Below are positions 1 to 8,933 of a stretch of DNA of 57,108 bases, piece by piece (positions within the stretch are counted from its first letter, which is position 1; the number at the start of each line of letters is the position of its first letter). The stretch is taken from contig CAYTVG010000023.1 of the NCBI GenBank assembly GCA_964441755.1, positions 1-57,108 on the forward strand, in the 5' to 3' direction. Both the position numbers and the translations under genes were made by a program. The notes beneath the pieces are model-generated. The model ran no database searches. It was not told the origin of the DNA and saw only the letters and a program-made list of their open reading frames with translations. The DNA comes from JAUMBM01 sp964441755. GTDB lineage: Bacteria > Bacteroidota > Bacteroidia > Chitinophagales > Saprospiraceae.

Positions 1-294
1 GGGCTGTGTATGCCGGGTCATGATATACGCTATGATCATACGCCCCCAAGCCCTCTTAAGCGGCTGTCAGGCGTGGTAGCGTGATCGATTGCCGAAACAG
101 TGCTGTTAATCCCGATTTTTTGCTGCGCATGTCAAATCCCGGAGGGCTCGGCATACGCACGACCGCCCTGCCGCTGCCTGCGCCGGGCAGCAAATCTTCC
201 CGGCTCACCGGGGAACCGATATATTTTCAATCATACGGCCGCAGCACACAAGCCCCTCCATAAACGGCTGTCAGCAGCGCAATTACGGCCATCT
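1..294. other. Non-coding stretch upstream of cassette A
   Basis: I see no credible gene here. Open frames in this stretch are short, lack recognisable motifs and run through the spacer. Homology with the spacers in front of cassettes B and C begins only at about 278, where the sequence ahead of the poly-A of the shared leader starts to match. The window edge may cut off an earlier part of the array. Confidence 0.5.
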
Positions 295-412
295 CTGTCA
301 AAAAAAAGCATATATCTTTTGTGTAACCAACAAAACCATTATATTAGCTGCCACAATCTGAAAGTCGCCTAAAAAATCGTTTGTACGCTTAGAATTAGCC
401 AAAGCCAACTGT
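295..412 (+). promoter_or_regulatory. Shared cassette promoter/leader, copy A
   Basis: This block is nearly identical to 6427-6546 and 13698-13818 and ends at the ATG of the TIR gene in all three cases. It contains TTTG at 318-321 and TATATTAG at 340-347, separated by 18 nt. That resembles the Bacteroidota -33/-7 promoter (TTTG, then TAnnTTTG). The conserved part continues about 65 nt beyond the -7 element, so the transcript probably carries a conserved untranslated leader. The promoter is inferred from sequence only. Confidence 0.7.
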
Positions 413-1909
413 ATGCCTGCTATACCCAAGGTCTACTTCTCCTATGCCTGGGGTGACGATGAGTCGCCCATGGGGAAGCTACGCTCTGAAGTGGCGGACT
501 ACCTGTATAAGGAGCTAAAAGAACGCGAGGGCCGGAAGGAAGTGGAAGTGGTTATCGACCGCGATAGGATGAACTACAAGTCGAGCATCCGTAAGTTTAC
601 AGAGGCCTACGGGCATGCGGAGGCGCTCATCATACTCATCATCAGCGAGAAATATCTGCAGTCGGAATATTGTATGGGGGAGGTGGTGCAGATCCTCTCT
701 AATAAGGACTATCACGACCGGATTTTTCCGGTGGTGTTGCCGGATGCGGGGCTGCGGGATGATGATAAACTGGCAAAATATTACTTATATTGGGAAGAGC
801 GGAAGCGGCGATTGTCTGACTCCATCAGCAAAATTGAAGATTTGTCGTTTGCCGGATCGCTGGTGACAACACTGGAGGAGATAACCGAAATCCTCCGCAT
901 CATCTCCAAGTTTACCACCAAAATCCGGGATATCATCACCGTCTCCCCGCCCGATTACCAGCCGCTGCTCAAAGCGCTGGATAAGCGCATCAAAAAGGCT
1001 GCCAAGCGACTTTCTGTTAGCTCGCGTCCTTCCATTAGCTCGCCTTCGTCTACCCAAAGTCTGCATCCTGACTTTGCTTACAGATGCGATCGCGATGAGC
1101 AGTACAATGAATTCCGTGTGCTGAATTCTCCCCGTATCAAGCAGAATCCTCCTCCTGACATCGATAAACCCCCCAAAAAAATCAACTGGTATTGTCTGTA
1201 CGGGAATAACAGGCAGGCGCACAAAAGCCTGTGTGAAAGGCTGGTGAGAGAGCTGAGCGGGTTTTACAGTAAACCCAGTGATCCTGATTTCAAGCCTGCC
1301 ACCCGCTGGTGTATGAAGGATATAAGGCCTAAACTAACCAGAGATAGCGGGGTGAATACTTATGAAATTGTCAGGGAGCTGGCATTGCTGTTTTTAAGCG
1401 AGGAACAGATAGATGCATGCGGAGATAAACTGTCTGTAGCCAGTCTGCTGCAAAGCCCGGAGCTCAAAGGTTTTGGTGAGAAAGACTTTGTATTTATGCT
1501 GGTAAGTATCACAGATGATAACTGGTATAAGGAGACTATACTCCAAACCATCCACGAAGTAGAGAAGACATTTTTGAAAGCAGAACCAGGGCCTGAGGCG
1601 CCCCGGTTTTACGTGTTTTTTGGCGTAGAGTACCGGAAAGGAAAAAAGGAGAAGCGTGCTGAGATGGAAAAGGAGTTTGCAGAGTTGTCAAACACCTTAT
1701 CTCCACTGGATCCGGTCACACTGGATCATGTCAGCGGGTGGTTTGATCTCCATAATTTTTTGATCGACAAAGGCAAGGGGGCTAAGAAGATGGCCAAAAA
1801 AATATATAATGGCAAGGAAGAACTCGACATGATAGAAGTAGAGATCAAGCTGCGTGATTTGCTTGATAAACAAGCCATGGCAGTAGCACAGGCCCTCGAA
1901 TCCAGCTAA
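413..1909 (+). CDS. TIR-iSTAND effector protein, cassette A
   Basis: 498 residues. The N-terminus is a TIR domain (about residues 5-115). It opens with VYFSYAWGD and carries the SEYCMGE motif, whose last residue, Glu90, sits at the catalytic position of NAD-consuming TIR domains. A linker follows, then a region from about 215 to 490 that starts with YRCDRDEQ and continues WYCLYGNNRQAH. This matches the 'inactive STAND' (iSTAND) pattern, a scaffold common in bacterial conflict systems. The protein probably degrades NAD or produces a signal when its partners are triggered. The start is the ATG directly after the conserved leader, as in the two paralogues at 6547 and 13819. The MoxR ATPase gene follows 42 nt downstream, so the three genes likely form one operon. 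TIR assignment is firm; the iSTAND label comes from motif recognition. Confidence 0.85.
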   Translation: MPAIPKVYFSYAWGDDESPMGKLRSEVADYLYKELKEREGRKEVEVVIDRDRMNYKSSIRKFTEAYGHAEALIILIISEKYLQSEYCMGEVVQILSNKDYHDRIFPVVLPDAGLRDDDKLAKYYLYWEERKRRLSDSISKIEDLSFAGSLVTTLEEITEILRIISKFTTKIRDIITVSPPDYQPLLKALDKRIKKAAKRLSVSSRPSISSPSSTQSLHPDFAYRCDRDEQYNEFRVLNSPRIKQNPPPDIDKPPKKINWYCLYGNNRQAHKSLCERLVRELSGFYSKPSDPDFKPATRWCMKDIRPKLTRDSGVNTYEIVRELALLFLSEEQIDACGDKLSVASLLQSPELKGFGEKDFVFMLVSITDDNWYKETILQTIHEVEKTFLKAEPGPEAPRFYVFFGVEYRKGKKEKRAEMEKEFAELSNTLSPLDPVTLDHVSGWFDLHNFLIDKGKGAKKMAKKIYNGKEELDMIEVEIKLRDLLDKQAMAVAQALESS

Positions 1910-1951
1910 TACCGCCCGAAACAAATCTAAAACAACAACAGACCCATCAAT

Positions 1952-2884
1952 ATGCGTACAAATAACCAATACATCGCCAGCGCTGCCCTGCAGTACGCCC
2001 TCGAGGCATCGATCGAGGCAAAACAGCCGCTGCTGCTGACGGGCGAGCCCGGTACGGGCAAGACCGAGATGGCGAACTGGGCGCTGCAGCATCTCATGCA
2101 ACACCCTGACTACAGTCAGTATAACTTCCACCCGGAGGTGCTGCGCTTCAATACCAAGACAACCTCCCGGGCGGGCGATCTCTTCTATACCTATGACGCC
2201 CTCTCGCATTTTCAGGCAGCCAACCTGCCGGGGGCGGAGCGGACGAGCGCCGACAAACACATCACCCTCAACGCTTTCGGCAAGGCCGTGCTGTACTCCA
2301 ATCCGGCACTGCATGCGCTGGCCCGCAAGCTGGCAATAGAGCCGCCCGACAGGCCGCTCAGCTCCGTGGTGCTGATCGATGAGGTCGACAAGGCGCCGCG
2401 CGATTTTACCAACGACCTGCTCTATGAGATGGTCGAATACAGCTTCCCCATCCGGGAGATGCCTGATACGGAGCTGAAAAAGGCGGAGGACACCCGCATC
2501 GTGGTCATCCTCACCTCCAATTCGGAGAAAAACCTGCCCGATGCCTTCCTGCGCCGCTGCGCTTTTTTCCATATCGACTTCCCGAAAGGGGAGGGGCTGC
2601 GCAAAATCCTCGAGCTGCAGCTCGACCTGCAGGCGACGCCTGCCTCGGATGAGGCCTACCGGCAACTGATCGATTTTTTTGAAAAAGTGCGCAGCAAAAG
2701 CGTGCGCAAGGCGCCGGCTACGGCCGAACTGGTTACCTGGCTGCGCATACTGGGCATCGATACTTATCGGCAGGCAGATACGGCCCGGCGGCAAGAGCTG
2801 CTCAGGCGCAACCTCCCCTTTTTGGTGAAAACCAAAGACGACCTGGAGGCGGTACAGAGCCTGATAACCGACATCCTGCAATAA
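1952..2884 (+). CDS. MoxR-type AAA+ ATPase, cassette A
   Basis: 310 residues. Walker A is GEPGTGKT (31-38), Walker B is VVLIDEVD (138-145), sensor 1 is ILTSNSEKN (about 185-193), and an arginine pair lies in AFLRRC (about 198-202). Proteins of this class work as hexameric ATPases with vWA-containing partners, and the next gene encodes such a partner. It is cytoplasmic. The likely role is the ATP-driven switch between the membrane sensor and the TIR effector. The start is ATG at 1952; the paralogue in cassette B is nearly collinear. The stop lies 7 nt before the GTG start of the next gene, which implies translational coupling. Family assignment is secure; the role is inferred from context. Confidence 0.9.
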   Translation: MRTNNQYIASAALQYALEASIEAKQPLLLTGEPGTGKTEMANWALQHLMQHPDYSQYNFHPEVLRFNTKTTSRAGDLFYTYDALSHFQAANLPGAERTSADKHITLNAFGKAVLYSNPALHALARKLAIEPPDRPLSSVVLIDEVDKAPRDFTNDLLYEMVEYSFPIREMPDTELKKAEDTRIVVILTSNSEKNLPDAFLRRCAFFHIDFPKGEGLRKILELQLDLQATPASDEAYRQLIDFFEKVRSKSVRKAPATAELVTWLRILGIDTYRQADTARRQELLRRNLPFLVKTKDDLEAVQSLITDILQ

Positions 2885-2891
2885 GCCGCCC

Positions 2892-5800
2892 GTGCCGCAA
2901 CTGCCACCACCATACAGCCCCCTCCCGCTGGAGGACTTCATGCACCGCCTGCAGGCGGCAGGCTTCGCCATAGACATACGGCGGCGGCGGCTGCTGCTGA
3001 AGGTGCTGCAACAGCAAGGTGTACAGCACATCGCGCGGGTGACAGACCTCAAGTACAGCCTCGCGCCCTTTGTGGCGAGCTCGGCGGCTGAACAGGCACG
3101 GTTTTATGATTTTTTTGATGCTTATGTGCGCGAACAGGCAGCATGGGGCATAGAAGACCCGCCGCCACCGCCCCCGCCTCCGCCACCCCCGCCCCCCGAC
3201 TACAGCCTGCCCATCCTCCTCACCGCCCTCGTCTTCCTCCTGCTCGTCGCCGTCCTGCGCCAGTGCGAACCGCCCCCGCCGCCCCCCCTGCGCATACAAC
3301 TGCCCGCCGCCCTGCAGCCGACGGCCGACAACCCCTATCCCGTGCTGCGCGAGGGCAGCAGCTACCGCTTCTCCGCCCTGCCCGCGACGGCCGACACGGC
3401 CACTTACCGCTGGGCGGTCTACGATACTGTATCGGGCCGCGAGCTGCAGGTAGGCAGCGGCCGATACTTCGAACTAGCGGCGGCCGCCTACGCCCGCCCG
3501 CAGCGGCTGGTCGTGCGCGCTCCCGACAAGCGCGCCGACAGCCTGCTGCTGCGCATTCACTGCGCGCAGCCGCCCGCCATGCCCGACTGGCAGGTGTCGG
3601 CCACGCCTGCCCTGCCCGGACAGGCTTACCGCTTTGCGGTGACGCCGGCCGACAGCAGCGTTTCGGTCGTATGGGTGTTCAACCGGCAGGACAGCCTGCC
3701 GGGAGCTGCCGTATCTTACACTTTTGCGGCAGCCGGCAGGGTGGAGGTCGAGTGCATCCTCGCCCGGAATGCCGCCGACTGCTACACCTCCGTGCGGCGG
3801 AGCTACCAGCTTAGTGGCGGACAGGCACACATGCCCCTGGCAGCCATGTCGCGGGACGATACCCCCGCCGGTCAGCAGCGCCCGAGGCCCTGGCTGTGGC
3901 TGTTCTGCCTGCTGCCGCTGCTGCCGGCCGCCTGGCTGCTGCGCGAATGGCACCGAAAGCGCACAGCGCCGCCGGCCTCGGGCGGACCGGAGATGGCCGC
4001 TGCGCGCAAGCTCCACAAAAAGGCGCCTTACGTCATCCCCTACCTGTCGCCCGACAGCCACATCAGTTGTCCGCCCGACTTTTTCCGCATGGCGGAGCAG
4101 CTGCGCCACCGCGAGGAGGGAGAGCGCAGCGATGTCGACATCGAAGGCTCCATTCAGGCCACCATCGAGGGGGGCGGCTACCCGGTGCTGCGCGAAAAGC
4201 GCGACACGCGGCCGGGCGACTACCTGCTGCTCATCGAGCAGGGAACAGCCCGCAGCCAGCAGTTGCGGCTGTTTGCGCGGCTGGCTGCCTTTTTCCGCAG
4301 CCAGGATGCGCCCGTGCATGTTTATTTCCACAATGGCAGCTTCAACAGCTTCTGGAATGACGAGCAGCCGCAGGGGGTGTCGTGGGGCTTCCTGCAAAAA
4401 AAATACGACGGCCACCGCCTCGTGCTCATCGGCAGTGGCCATGGGCTGCTCGACGCGCAGCAGCCGCGGCCGGCGCTGCAGCAGAGCCTGCTCCGGCAGC
4501 TGCAGCATTGGCAGCAGGTACTCTGCCTGACACCCCTGCCCGTGTCGGCCTGGATGGCCGCCGAACTGCTGCTGCACCGGCACTTCCTGCTGTACCCGGC
4601 CGATACGGAAGGTATCCTGGCCGGGCTGGAAGCCTTGTCTGCACTCGACACCTATGAGCCGGGTCCTTTCCTGCTGTGGGAGCAGGCACTCAAAAGCCGC
4701 CGCCGCGATCCCGACCCCCGCTTCCGGCTGTGGGAGACTGTGGAGGATCACCGCGACTTTCTGGCCGGCGATGATGAAGCTTTCCGCTGGCTGTGCGGAC
4801 TGGCTGTGTGCGTGTCGCCCGACTTTGCGCTCACGGTAGCCATCGGCCGCAAGCTGGGCATAGAGGTCACCCACGATCGTCTGCTGCGGCTGAGCCGCAT
4901 CCCCTGGCTTGACCGCAATGAGCCCGATACAGATCTGCGGCTGGCGCTGCTGCAGGAGTTGTCGCCCGATGATGAGCGCCTCGCCCGCGAGGCGGTCAAA
5001 GAAGCGCTGGAAGCGGTGCGTGCGCAGGTAGCCAACAGCTTTGCTTTCCACAAGTGGGAGACCAGCCTGGCCATACAGCAGTTTGCGCTCTCGCCCGAGG
5101 ACCCCGAGCACCGGCAGTTGCTGCGCGAACTGTTGGAGTTGGGCCTGTTTTCGGGCAGCCAGCGGGCGGAACTGGACGGGCTGGTGCAGCGGCGGCTGCA
5201 GCCGCGGGCAGGCGAAGGCTTTGGCATTGTCGACTACCTGCAGCTGGCTGAGGGGGTAACACTCCCCCCGATTGATACAACAGCGATAGCTGCCCTGGCT
5301 GGCACTTTTGTGCTGGTAGCGGGCGGCAGCTTTGATATGGGCTGTACGTCGGAGCAGCGGGATTGTTACGACGATGAAAAACCCGTTCACCGGGTGACGT
5401 TAAGTAGCTACTACATCGGCCAGTATGAGGTGACGCAGGCGCAGTGGCGGGCGGTGATGGGGGATAATCCCTCTGAATTTAAAGGCTGTGACCAGTGTCC
5501 TGTGGAGCAGGTAAGCTGGGAGGATGTGCAGGAATTCATCCGCCGGCTGAACCAGCACACAGGGCTGAAGTACCGCTTACCGACCGAGGCGGAGTGGGAG
5601 TTTGCAGCCCGGGGAGGAAACAACAGTAAGGGATACCAGTATGCGGGGGGTAATAATCTTGATGAGGTGGGTTGGTATAGCAGAAACTCAGAAAGAAAAA
5701 CCCATCCTGTAGGACAAAAAGCACCTAATGAACTGGGATTGTACGACATGAGCGGTAATGTGTGGGAGTGGTGTCAGGATTGGAAAGGAAAATATTCTTC

Positions 5801-5966
5801 TTCCGCACAGACGAATCCTACAGGGCCTGCCACCGGCGACTACCGCGTCATTCGCGGCGGCTCGGGGCGCAACGGTTCGCAGTATTGTCGCGTTGCCCTT
5901 CGCATCGGCGGCGGCCCTGGCGTTCGCTACTTCTTTGTTGGCTTTCGTCTGGCCAGGACCCCTTAG
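2892..5966 (+). CDS. Membrane vWA-like/FGE-domain sensor protein, cassette A
   Basis: 1024 residues, GTG start. The N-terminus PLPLEDFMHRLQAAGF and following helices (11-80) resemble the domain that precedes vWA in CoxE-like MoxR partners. Then come a poly-proline run (90-102), TM1 (about 105-123), two beta-rich PKD-like segments (about 150-310), TM2 (about 333-351) and a Rossmann-like region with DYLLLIEQG and LVLIGSGHG (443-522). The last reads as a vWA domain without a metal-binding MIDAS. A helical, possibly winged-helix section (600-780) leads to an FGE-sulfatase/C-type-lectin domain (805-1024) with RLPTEAEWEFAARGG and SGNVWEWCQDW. The position equivalent to the first catalytic cysteine of FGE is Asn or Gly, so enzymatic activity is unlikely and ligand binding more plausible. 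With two TM segments, both vWA and FGE should be cytoplasmic. Relative to the paralogue at 8934 it lacks about 260 residues, including a third TM, just before the FGE domain. Codons 983-1015 form a DGR-like variable region. Confidence 0.85.
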   Translation: MPQLPPPYSPLPLEDFMHRLQAAGFAIDIRRRRLLLKVLQQQGVQHIARVTDLKYSLAPFVASSAAEQARFYDFFDAYVREQAAWGIEDPPPPPPPPPPPPPDYSLPILLTALVFLLLVAVLRQCEPPPPPPLRIQLPAALQPTADNPYPVLREGSSYRFSALPATADTATYRWAVYDTVSGRELQVGSGRYFELAAAAYARPQRLVVRAPDKRADSLLLRIHCAQPPAMPDWQVSATPALPGQAYRFAVTPADSSVSVVWVFNRQDSLPGAAVSYTFAAAGRVEVECILARNAADCYTSVRRSYQLSGGQAHMPLAAMSRDDTPAGQQRPRPWLWLFCLLPLLPAAWLLREWHRKRTAPPASGGPEMAAARKLHKKAPYVIPYLSPDSHISCPPDFFRMAEQLRHREEGERSDVDIEGSIQATIEGGGYPVLREKRDTRPGDYLLLIEQGTARSQQLRLFARLAAFFRSQDAPVHVYFHNGSFNSFWNDEQPQGVSWGFLQKKYDGHRLVLIGSGHGLLDAQQPRPALQQSLLRQLQHWQQVLCLTPLPVSAWMAAELLLHRHFLLYPADTEGILAGLEALSALDTYEPGPFLLWEQALKSRRRDPDPRFRLWETVEDHRDFLAGDDEAFRWLCGLAVCVSPDFALTVAIGRKLGIEVTHDRLLRLSRIPWLDRNEPDTDLRLALLQELSPDDERLAREAVKEALEAVRAQVANSFAFHKWETSLAIQQFALSPEDPEHRQLLRELLELGLFSGSQRAELDGLVQRRLQPRAGEGFGIVDYLQLAEGVTLPPIDTTAIAALAGTFVLVAGGSFDMGCTSEQRDCYDDEKPVHRVTLSSYYIGQYEVTQAQWRAVMGDNPSEFKGCDQCPVEQVSWEDVQEFIRRLNQHTGLKYRLPTEAEWEFAARGGNNSKGYQYAGGNNLDEVGWYSRNSERKTHPVGQKAPNELGLYDMSGNVWEWCQDWKGKYSSSAQTNPTGPATGDYRVIRGGSGRNGSQYCRVALRIGGGPGVRYFFVGFRLARTP
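5838..5936 (+). other. DGR-like variable region, copy A
   Basis: This is the 99-nt tail of the FGE domain, residues Asp983 to Phe1015. Compared codon by codon with 12849-12947 it has 15 codons that differ, all at positions 1 or 2 and none at position 3. Most of the variable codons end in C or T, so each can derive from AAC or AAT. Constant blocks (QYCRVA, GPG, VGFRLARTP) separate variable blocks of 3, 1, 3, 1 and 3 residues (RNG, L, IGG, V, YFF). This is the known layout of adenine-mutagenised C-type-lectin variable regions. The Gly992 codon (GGG against TGG) and Ser996 (TCG against CCG) do not fit a simple AAY template. The 3' constant segment 5937-5963 would be the place for an initiation-of-mutagenic-homing site. 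Confidence 0.75.
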
Positions 5967-6426
5967 TTTTTATCCTTTTTACCTTCTTACCTTTTGCGTA
6001 AAAAAAGCCCCGATAGGGGTTCAGGCGAAGCAAACAGATAACAAACAACCCGCTGGGGTTGCGCAGCAGCGCAACTCCAGCATCGTTTTAGCCCTGTCCG
6101 CAGGTGGGGCAGCGCCTCCGCTCCCTCTGAAGCAGCAATTTTCCTATATATATGAAGCCCTTTCTTACTATATGCGAAAAAGGTAGAAATCCTCGCAATC
6201 TGCCTGCCTGCTGCACAAAGTGGCAGGCCTGTAAGATTGGGTATACAACAAGCTTTAGGACAGTTGCGGACGTGTGTCGGTACAGTAAGGACACCCTGCC
6301 CAAGCCCGACAAATACCCCTGCCTAAGCACTACACGCCTCCAATTTCACCGGAACGACCGACATGGGTACATCCGGCATACCCGGACTGCGTATACCACA
6401 GCTACCCCCGGCAATCACCGCCACGC
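5967..6426. other. Spacer between cassettes A and B with structured elements
   Basis: There is no gene. The spacer is homologous to 12978-13697. It contains a GCCCC-GATA-GGGGT hairpin (6007-6020) preceded by an A-run, so it reads as a terminator on the minus strand. It also contains a 10-bp stem with AGCA loop (6055-6064 pairing with 6069-6078) whose counterpart downstream of cassette B shows compensatory changes. Two TATATAT-type motifs lie near 6145-6175, followed by a ~230 nt block that also precedes cassette C. Confidence 0.6.
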
Positions 6427-6546
6427 CTGTCAAAAAAAGCATATATCTTTTGCATAACCAACAAAATCACTATATTAGCTGCCACAATCTGAAAGTCGCC
6501 TAAAAAATCGTTTGTACGCTTAGAATTAGCCAAAGCCAGCCGTATT
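6427..6546 (+). promoter_or_regulatory. Shared cassette promoter/leader, copy B
   Basis: This is the second copy of the leader. TTTG lies at 6449-6452 and TATATTAG at 6471-6478, with the same 18-nt gap as in copy A. The block ends in GCCAAAGCCAGCCGTATT immediately before the ATG of the TIR gene. Its sequence and position make it the likely promoter and untranslated leader of cassette B. Confidence 0.7.
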
Positions 6547-7995
6547 ATGCCTGCTATACCCAAGGTCTACTTCTCCTATGCCTGGGGTGACGGTGAGTCG
6601 CCCGAGGGGAGGCTGCGCGAGGAAGCGGCGGGTTACCTGTATGCGGCCCTGAAAGAACGGGAGGACCGGCAGGAAGTGGAAGTGGTCATCGACCGCGACA
6701 GGATGAACTACAAGTCGAGCATCCGCCAATTTACAGAGGCCTACGGGCATGCGGAGGCGCTCATCATACTCATCATCAGCGAAAAATACCTGCAGTCGGA
6801 GTATTGTATGGGGGAGGTGGTGCAGATCCTCTCTAACAGGGACTATCGCGAGCGGATTTTTCCGGTGGTGCTGCCGGATGCGGGGCTGCGGGATTCTTTG
6901 CGGCTGACGCGTTATCAAAAGCACTGGGAAAGCAGGAAAAATGAACTTAAGGAAGCACTCAAGGAGATAGATGACCCGGAATTTGCTGCGCCGCTGTGGT
7001 TAATGCTGCAGGATATGGCCAAAATCACCAGCATCATCTCCAAATTCACCACCGAAATCCGGGACATCATCACCGTCTCCCCACCCGACTACCAGCCGCT
7101 GCTCGAAGCCCTGGACAAGCGCATACAAGCGCTCAGCGTGGCCTCCCCCCCGCCCCCCCGCAAAAGCCTGCCTCACTACCATGCCTACACCTGCGACCGC
7201 GTTGAACAGTCCGATCATTTTCTGGATAATCTTCGCAAAGACCGAGTTAGCAAAGTCCGCTGGTACTACCTCTACGGCGACAGCCGGCAGGCGCACGAAA
7301 CTTTATACCAGCGGCTGGGCGCTGAGCTGGCCGGCTATTTTGACCATTGGGAAGGCAACGAGCAGCGGCCGGAGGCGCTGCCGATCTTTGAATGGATCAA
7401 GCCGCAGGTCTCCAAAATAGCCGATATCAACATGTTAAGGGTCCTCAGAGCACTCTTTGCCAGATTTTTCCCGAATACGGCCATCAAGGAACCCTTGGAG
7501 AACAAAACCATCGCCGACCTGCTCGAAAGCCCCAAACTCAAAGGGCTCACGGCCGACGATCATGTAATGATCCTCATTATCATGGACGATGCCAACTGGG
7601 ATAAGGTGGTGACGCCGCAATCTATAGAGGCCATCACAACCTCTTTCCTGCGCTGCGAACTGCCGCCCGATGCGCCCAGGTTTTTCTTCTTCTTTGGCAT
7701 CGAATACAGCAAAGACAAGCCGCAGGCCGAACAGCGGCGGCGGGAGGTCGATGAGGCCATCCGCAAGAGCGATGAGGGCCGGGCGCTGCCCGAACTGCTG
7801 GACGTGAGCGCCGACGATATCACGGAGTGGTTTAGCCGCTACCGCAAAGTCATGCTGGACGGCAATACAAAGCCGGAAGCAATGACCAAAGATATTTTTG
7901 GTACGTTTGACACACTGCCCATGGAAGTGGTGGTCAACACACTAATCGAACACATTGAGGGCGGCAGCAAAGATGCGCTCATCAGTCAACATTAA
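6547..7995 (+). CDS. TIR-iSTAND effector protein, cassette B
   Basis: 482 residues, paralogue of the protein at 413. The first ~115 residues are nearly identical to copies A and C: VYFSYAWGD, RMNYKSSI, and SEYCMGE with Glu90 in the catalytic position. The C-terminal two-thirds again begins YTCDRVEQ and continues WYYLYGDSRQAH, the iSTAND pattern, but has diverged more from copy A than the TIR part has. This suggests purifying selection or gene conversion on the TIR end and specialisation of the scaffold. The MoxR start (8006) lies 10 nt after the stop, closer than in cassette A. The predicted role is a cytoplasmic NADase-type effector or signal generator under control of the ATPase and membrane sensor. 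Confidence 0.85.
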   Translation: MPAIPKVYFSYAWGDGESPEGRLREEAAGYLYAALKEREDRQEVEVVIDRDRMNYKSSIRQFTEAYGHAEALIILIISEKYLQSEYCMGEVVQILSNRDYRERIFPVVLPDAGLRDSLRLTRYQKHWESRKNELKEALKEIDDPEFAAPLWLMLQDMAKITSIISKFTTEIRDIITVSPPDYQPLLEALDKRIQALSVASPPPPRKSLPHYHAYTCDRVEQSDHFLDNLRKDRVSKVRWYYLYGDSRQAHETLYQRLGAELAGYFDHWEGNEQRPEALPIFEWIKPQVSKIADINMLRVLRALFARFFPNTAIKEPLENKTIADLLESPKLKGLTADDHVMILIIMDDANWDKVVTPQSIEAITTSFLRCELPPDAPRFFFFFGIEYSKDKPQAEQRRREVDEAIRKSDEGRALPELLDVSADDITEWFSRYRKVMLDGNTKPEAMTKDIFGTFDTLPMEVVVNTLIEHIEGGSKDALISQH

Positions 7996-8005
7996 TGCCA
8001 GCAAT

Positions 8006-8914
8006 ATGAAAGAGAAAAAAGATTACATCGCCAGCCCTGCCCTGCAGTACGCCCTCGAGGCAGCCCTCGTGGCCGGGCAGCCGCTGCTGCTGACGGGCGA
8101 GCCCGGCACGGGCAAGACCGAAATGGCAGACTGGGCGCTGCAATACCTCCTCGACAAGGAGGGCGACTACTACCCGGAGGTGCTGCGCTTCAATACCAAG
8201 ACGAGCTCCCGGGCCGGCGACCTCTTCTATACCTACGACGCGCTCTCGCACTTTCAGGCGGCCAACCTGCCGGGGGCGGAGAAGACGAGCGCCGACAAAC
8301 ACATCACCCTCAACGCTTTCGGCAAGGCGGTGGTGTACTCCAATCCGGCACTGCACGCGCTGGCACAGACGCTGGGGATGGCGACGCCCGACAAGCCGCT
8401 CAGCTCCGTGGTGCTGATCGATGAGGTCGACAAGGCGCCGCGCGATTTTACCAACGACCTGCTCTATGAGATGGTCGAATACAGCTTCCACATCCGGGAG
8501 TTGACTAATATGGAGCTGAAAAAGGCAGAAGGGCCCCGCATCGTGGTCATCCTCACCTCCAATTCGGAGAAAAATCTGCCCGATGCCTTCCTGCGCCGCT
8601 GCGCTTTTTTCCACATCGCCTTCCCGAAAGGGGAGGAGCTGCGCAAAATCGTGGAGCTGCACCTCGGGCAGGGCGCAACGGCTGCGTCGGATGAAGCCTA
8701 CCGGGAACTGATCACTTTTTTTGAAAATGTGCGCAGCAAGAGCGTGCGCAAGGCACCGGCTACGGCCGAACTGGTCACCTGGCTGCGCATACTGGGCATG
8801 GATACCTACCAGCAGGCAGATCCGACCCGGCGGCGCGAGCTGCTCGAGCGCAGCCTCCCCCTTTTGGTGAAAACCAAGGACGATCTGGAGGTGGCGCGGA
8901 GCCTGATAATCTAA
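8006..8914 (+). CDS. MoxR-type AAA+ ATPase, cassette B
   Basis: 302 residues from the ATG at 8006. An in-frame ATG at 7955 would overlap the TIR gene and add 17 residues with no counterpart in copy A, so I prefer 8006. Walker A GEPGTGKTE, Walker B VVLIDEVD, sensor 1 ILTSNSEKN and AFLRRC are all intact. The C-terminus is a few residues shorter than in copy A (ends SLII rather than SLITDILQ) because of a small sequence change just before the stop. The downstream GTG start follows after 19 nt. It presumably powers conformational change of the vWA-like partner encoded next. Confidence 0.9.
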   Translation: MKEKKDYIASPALQYALEAALVAGQPLLLTGEPGTGKTEMADWALQYLLDKEGDYYPEVLRFNTKTSSRAGDLFYTYDALSHFQAANLPGAEKTSADKHITLNAFGKAVVYSNPALHALAQTLGMATPDKPLSSVVLIDEVDKAPRDFTNDLLYEMVEYSFHIRELTNMELKKAEGPRIVVILTSNSEKNLPDAFLRRCAFFHIAFPKGEELRKIVELHLGQGATAASDEAYRELITFFENVRSKSVRKAPATAELVTWLRILGMDTYQQADPTRRRELLERSLPLLVKTKDDLEVARSLII

Positions 8915-8933
8915 ATCTAGCAATAAGCCGCCC

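Noticed and set aside
3160..3202. Poly-proline run as a frameshift or assembly error
   Set aside because: The frame stays open and resumes the paralogous sequence right after it; copy B has an acidic/proline linker at the same place.
3474..5390. Long minus-strand open frame opposite the cassette A sensor gene
   Set aside because: It is a GC-rich shadow of the 2892-5966 gene. The plus strand has clear domains, conserved codon pattern and operon context.
5299..5966. FGE domains as active formylglycine-generating enzymes
   Set aside because: The first catalytic cysteine position is within the variable tract and is not Cys in either copy; no sulfatase gene is nearby.
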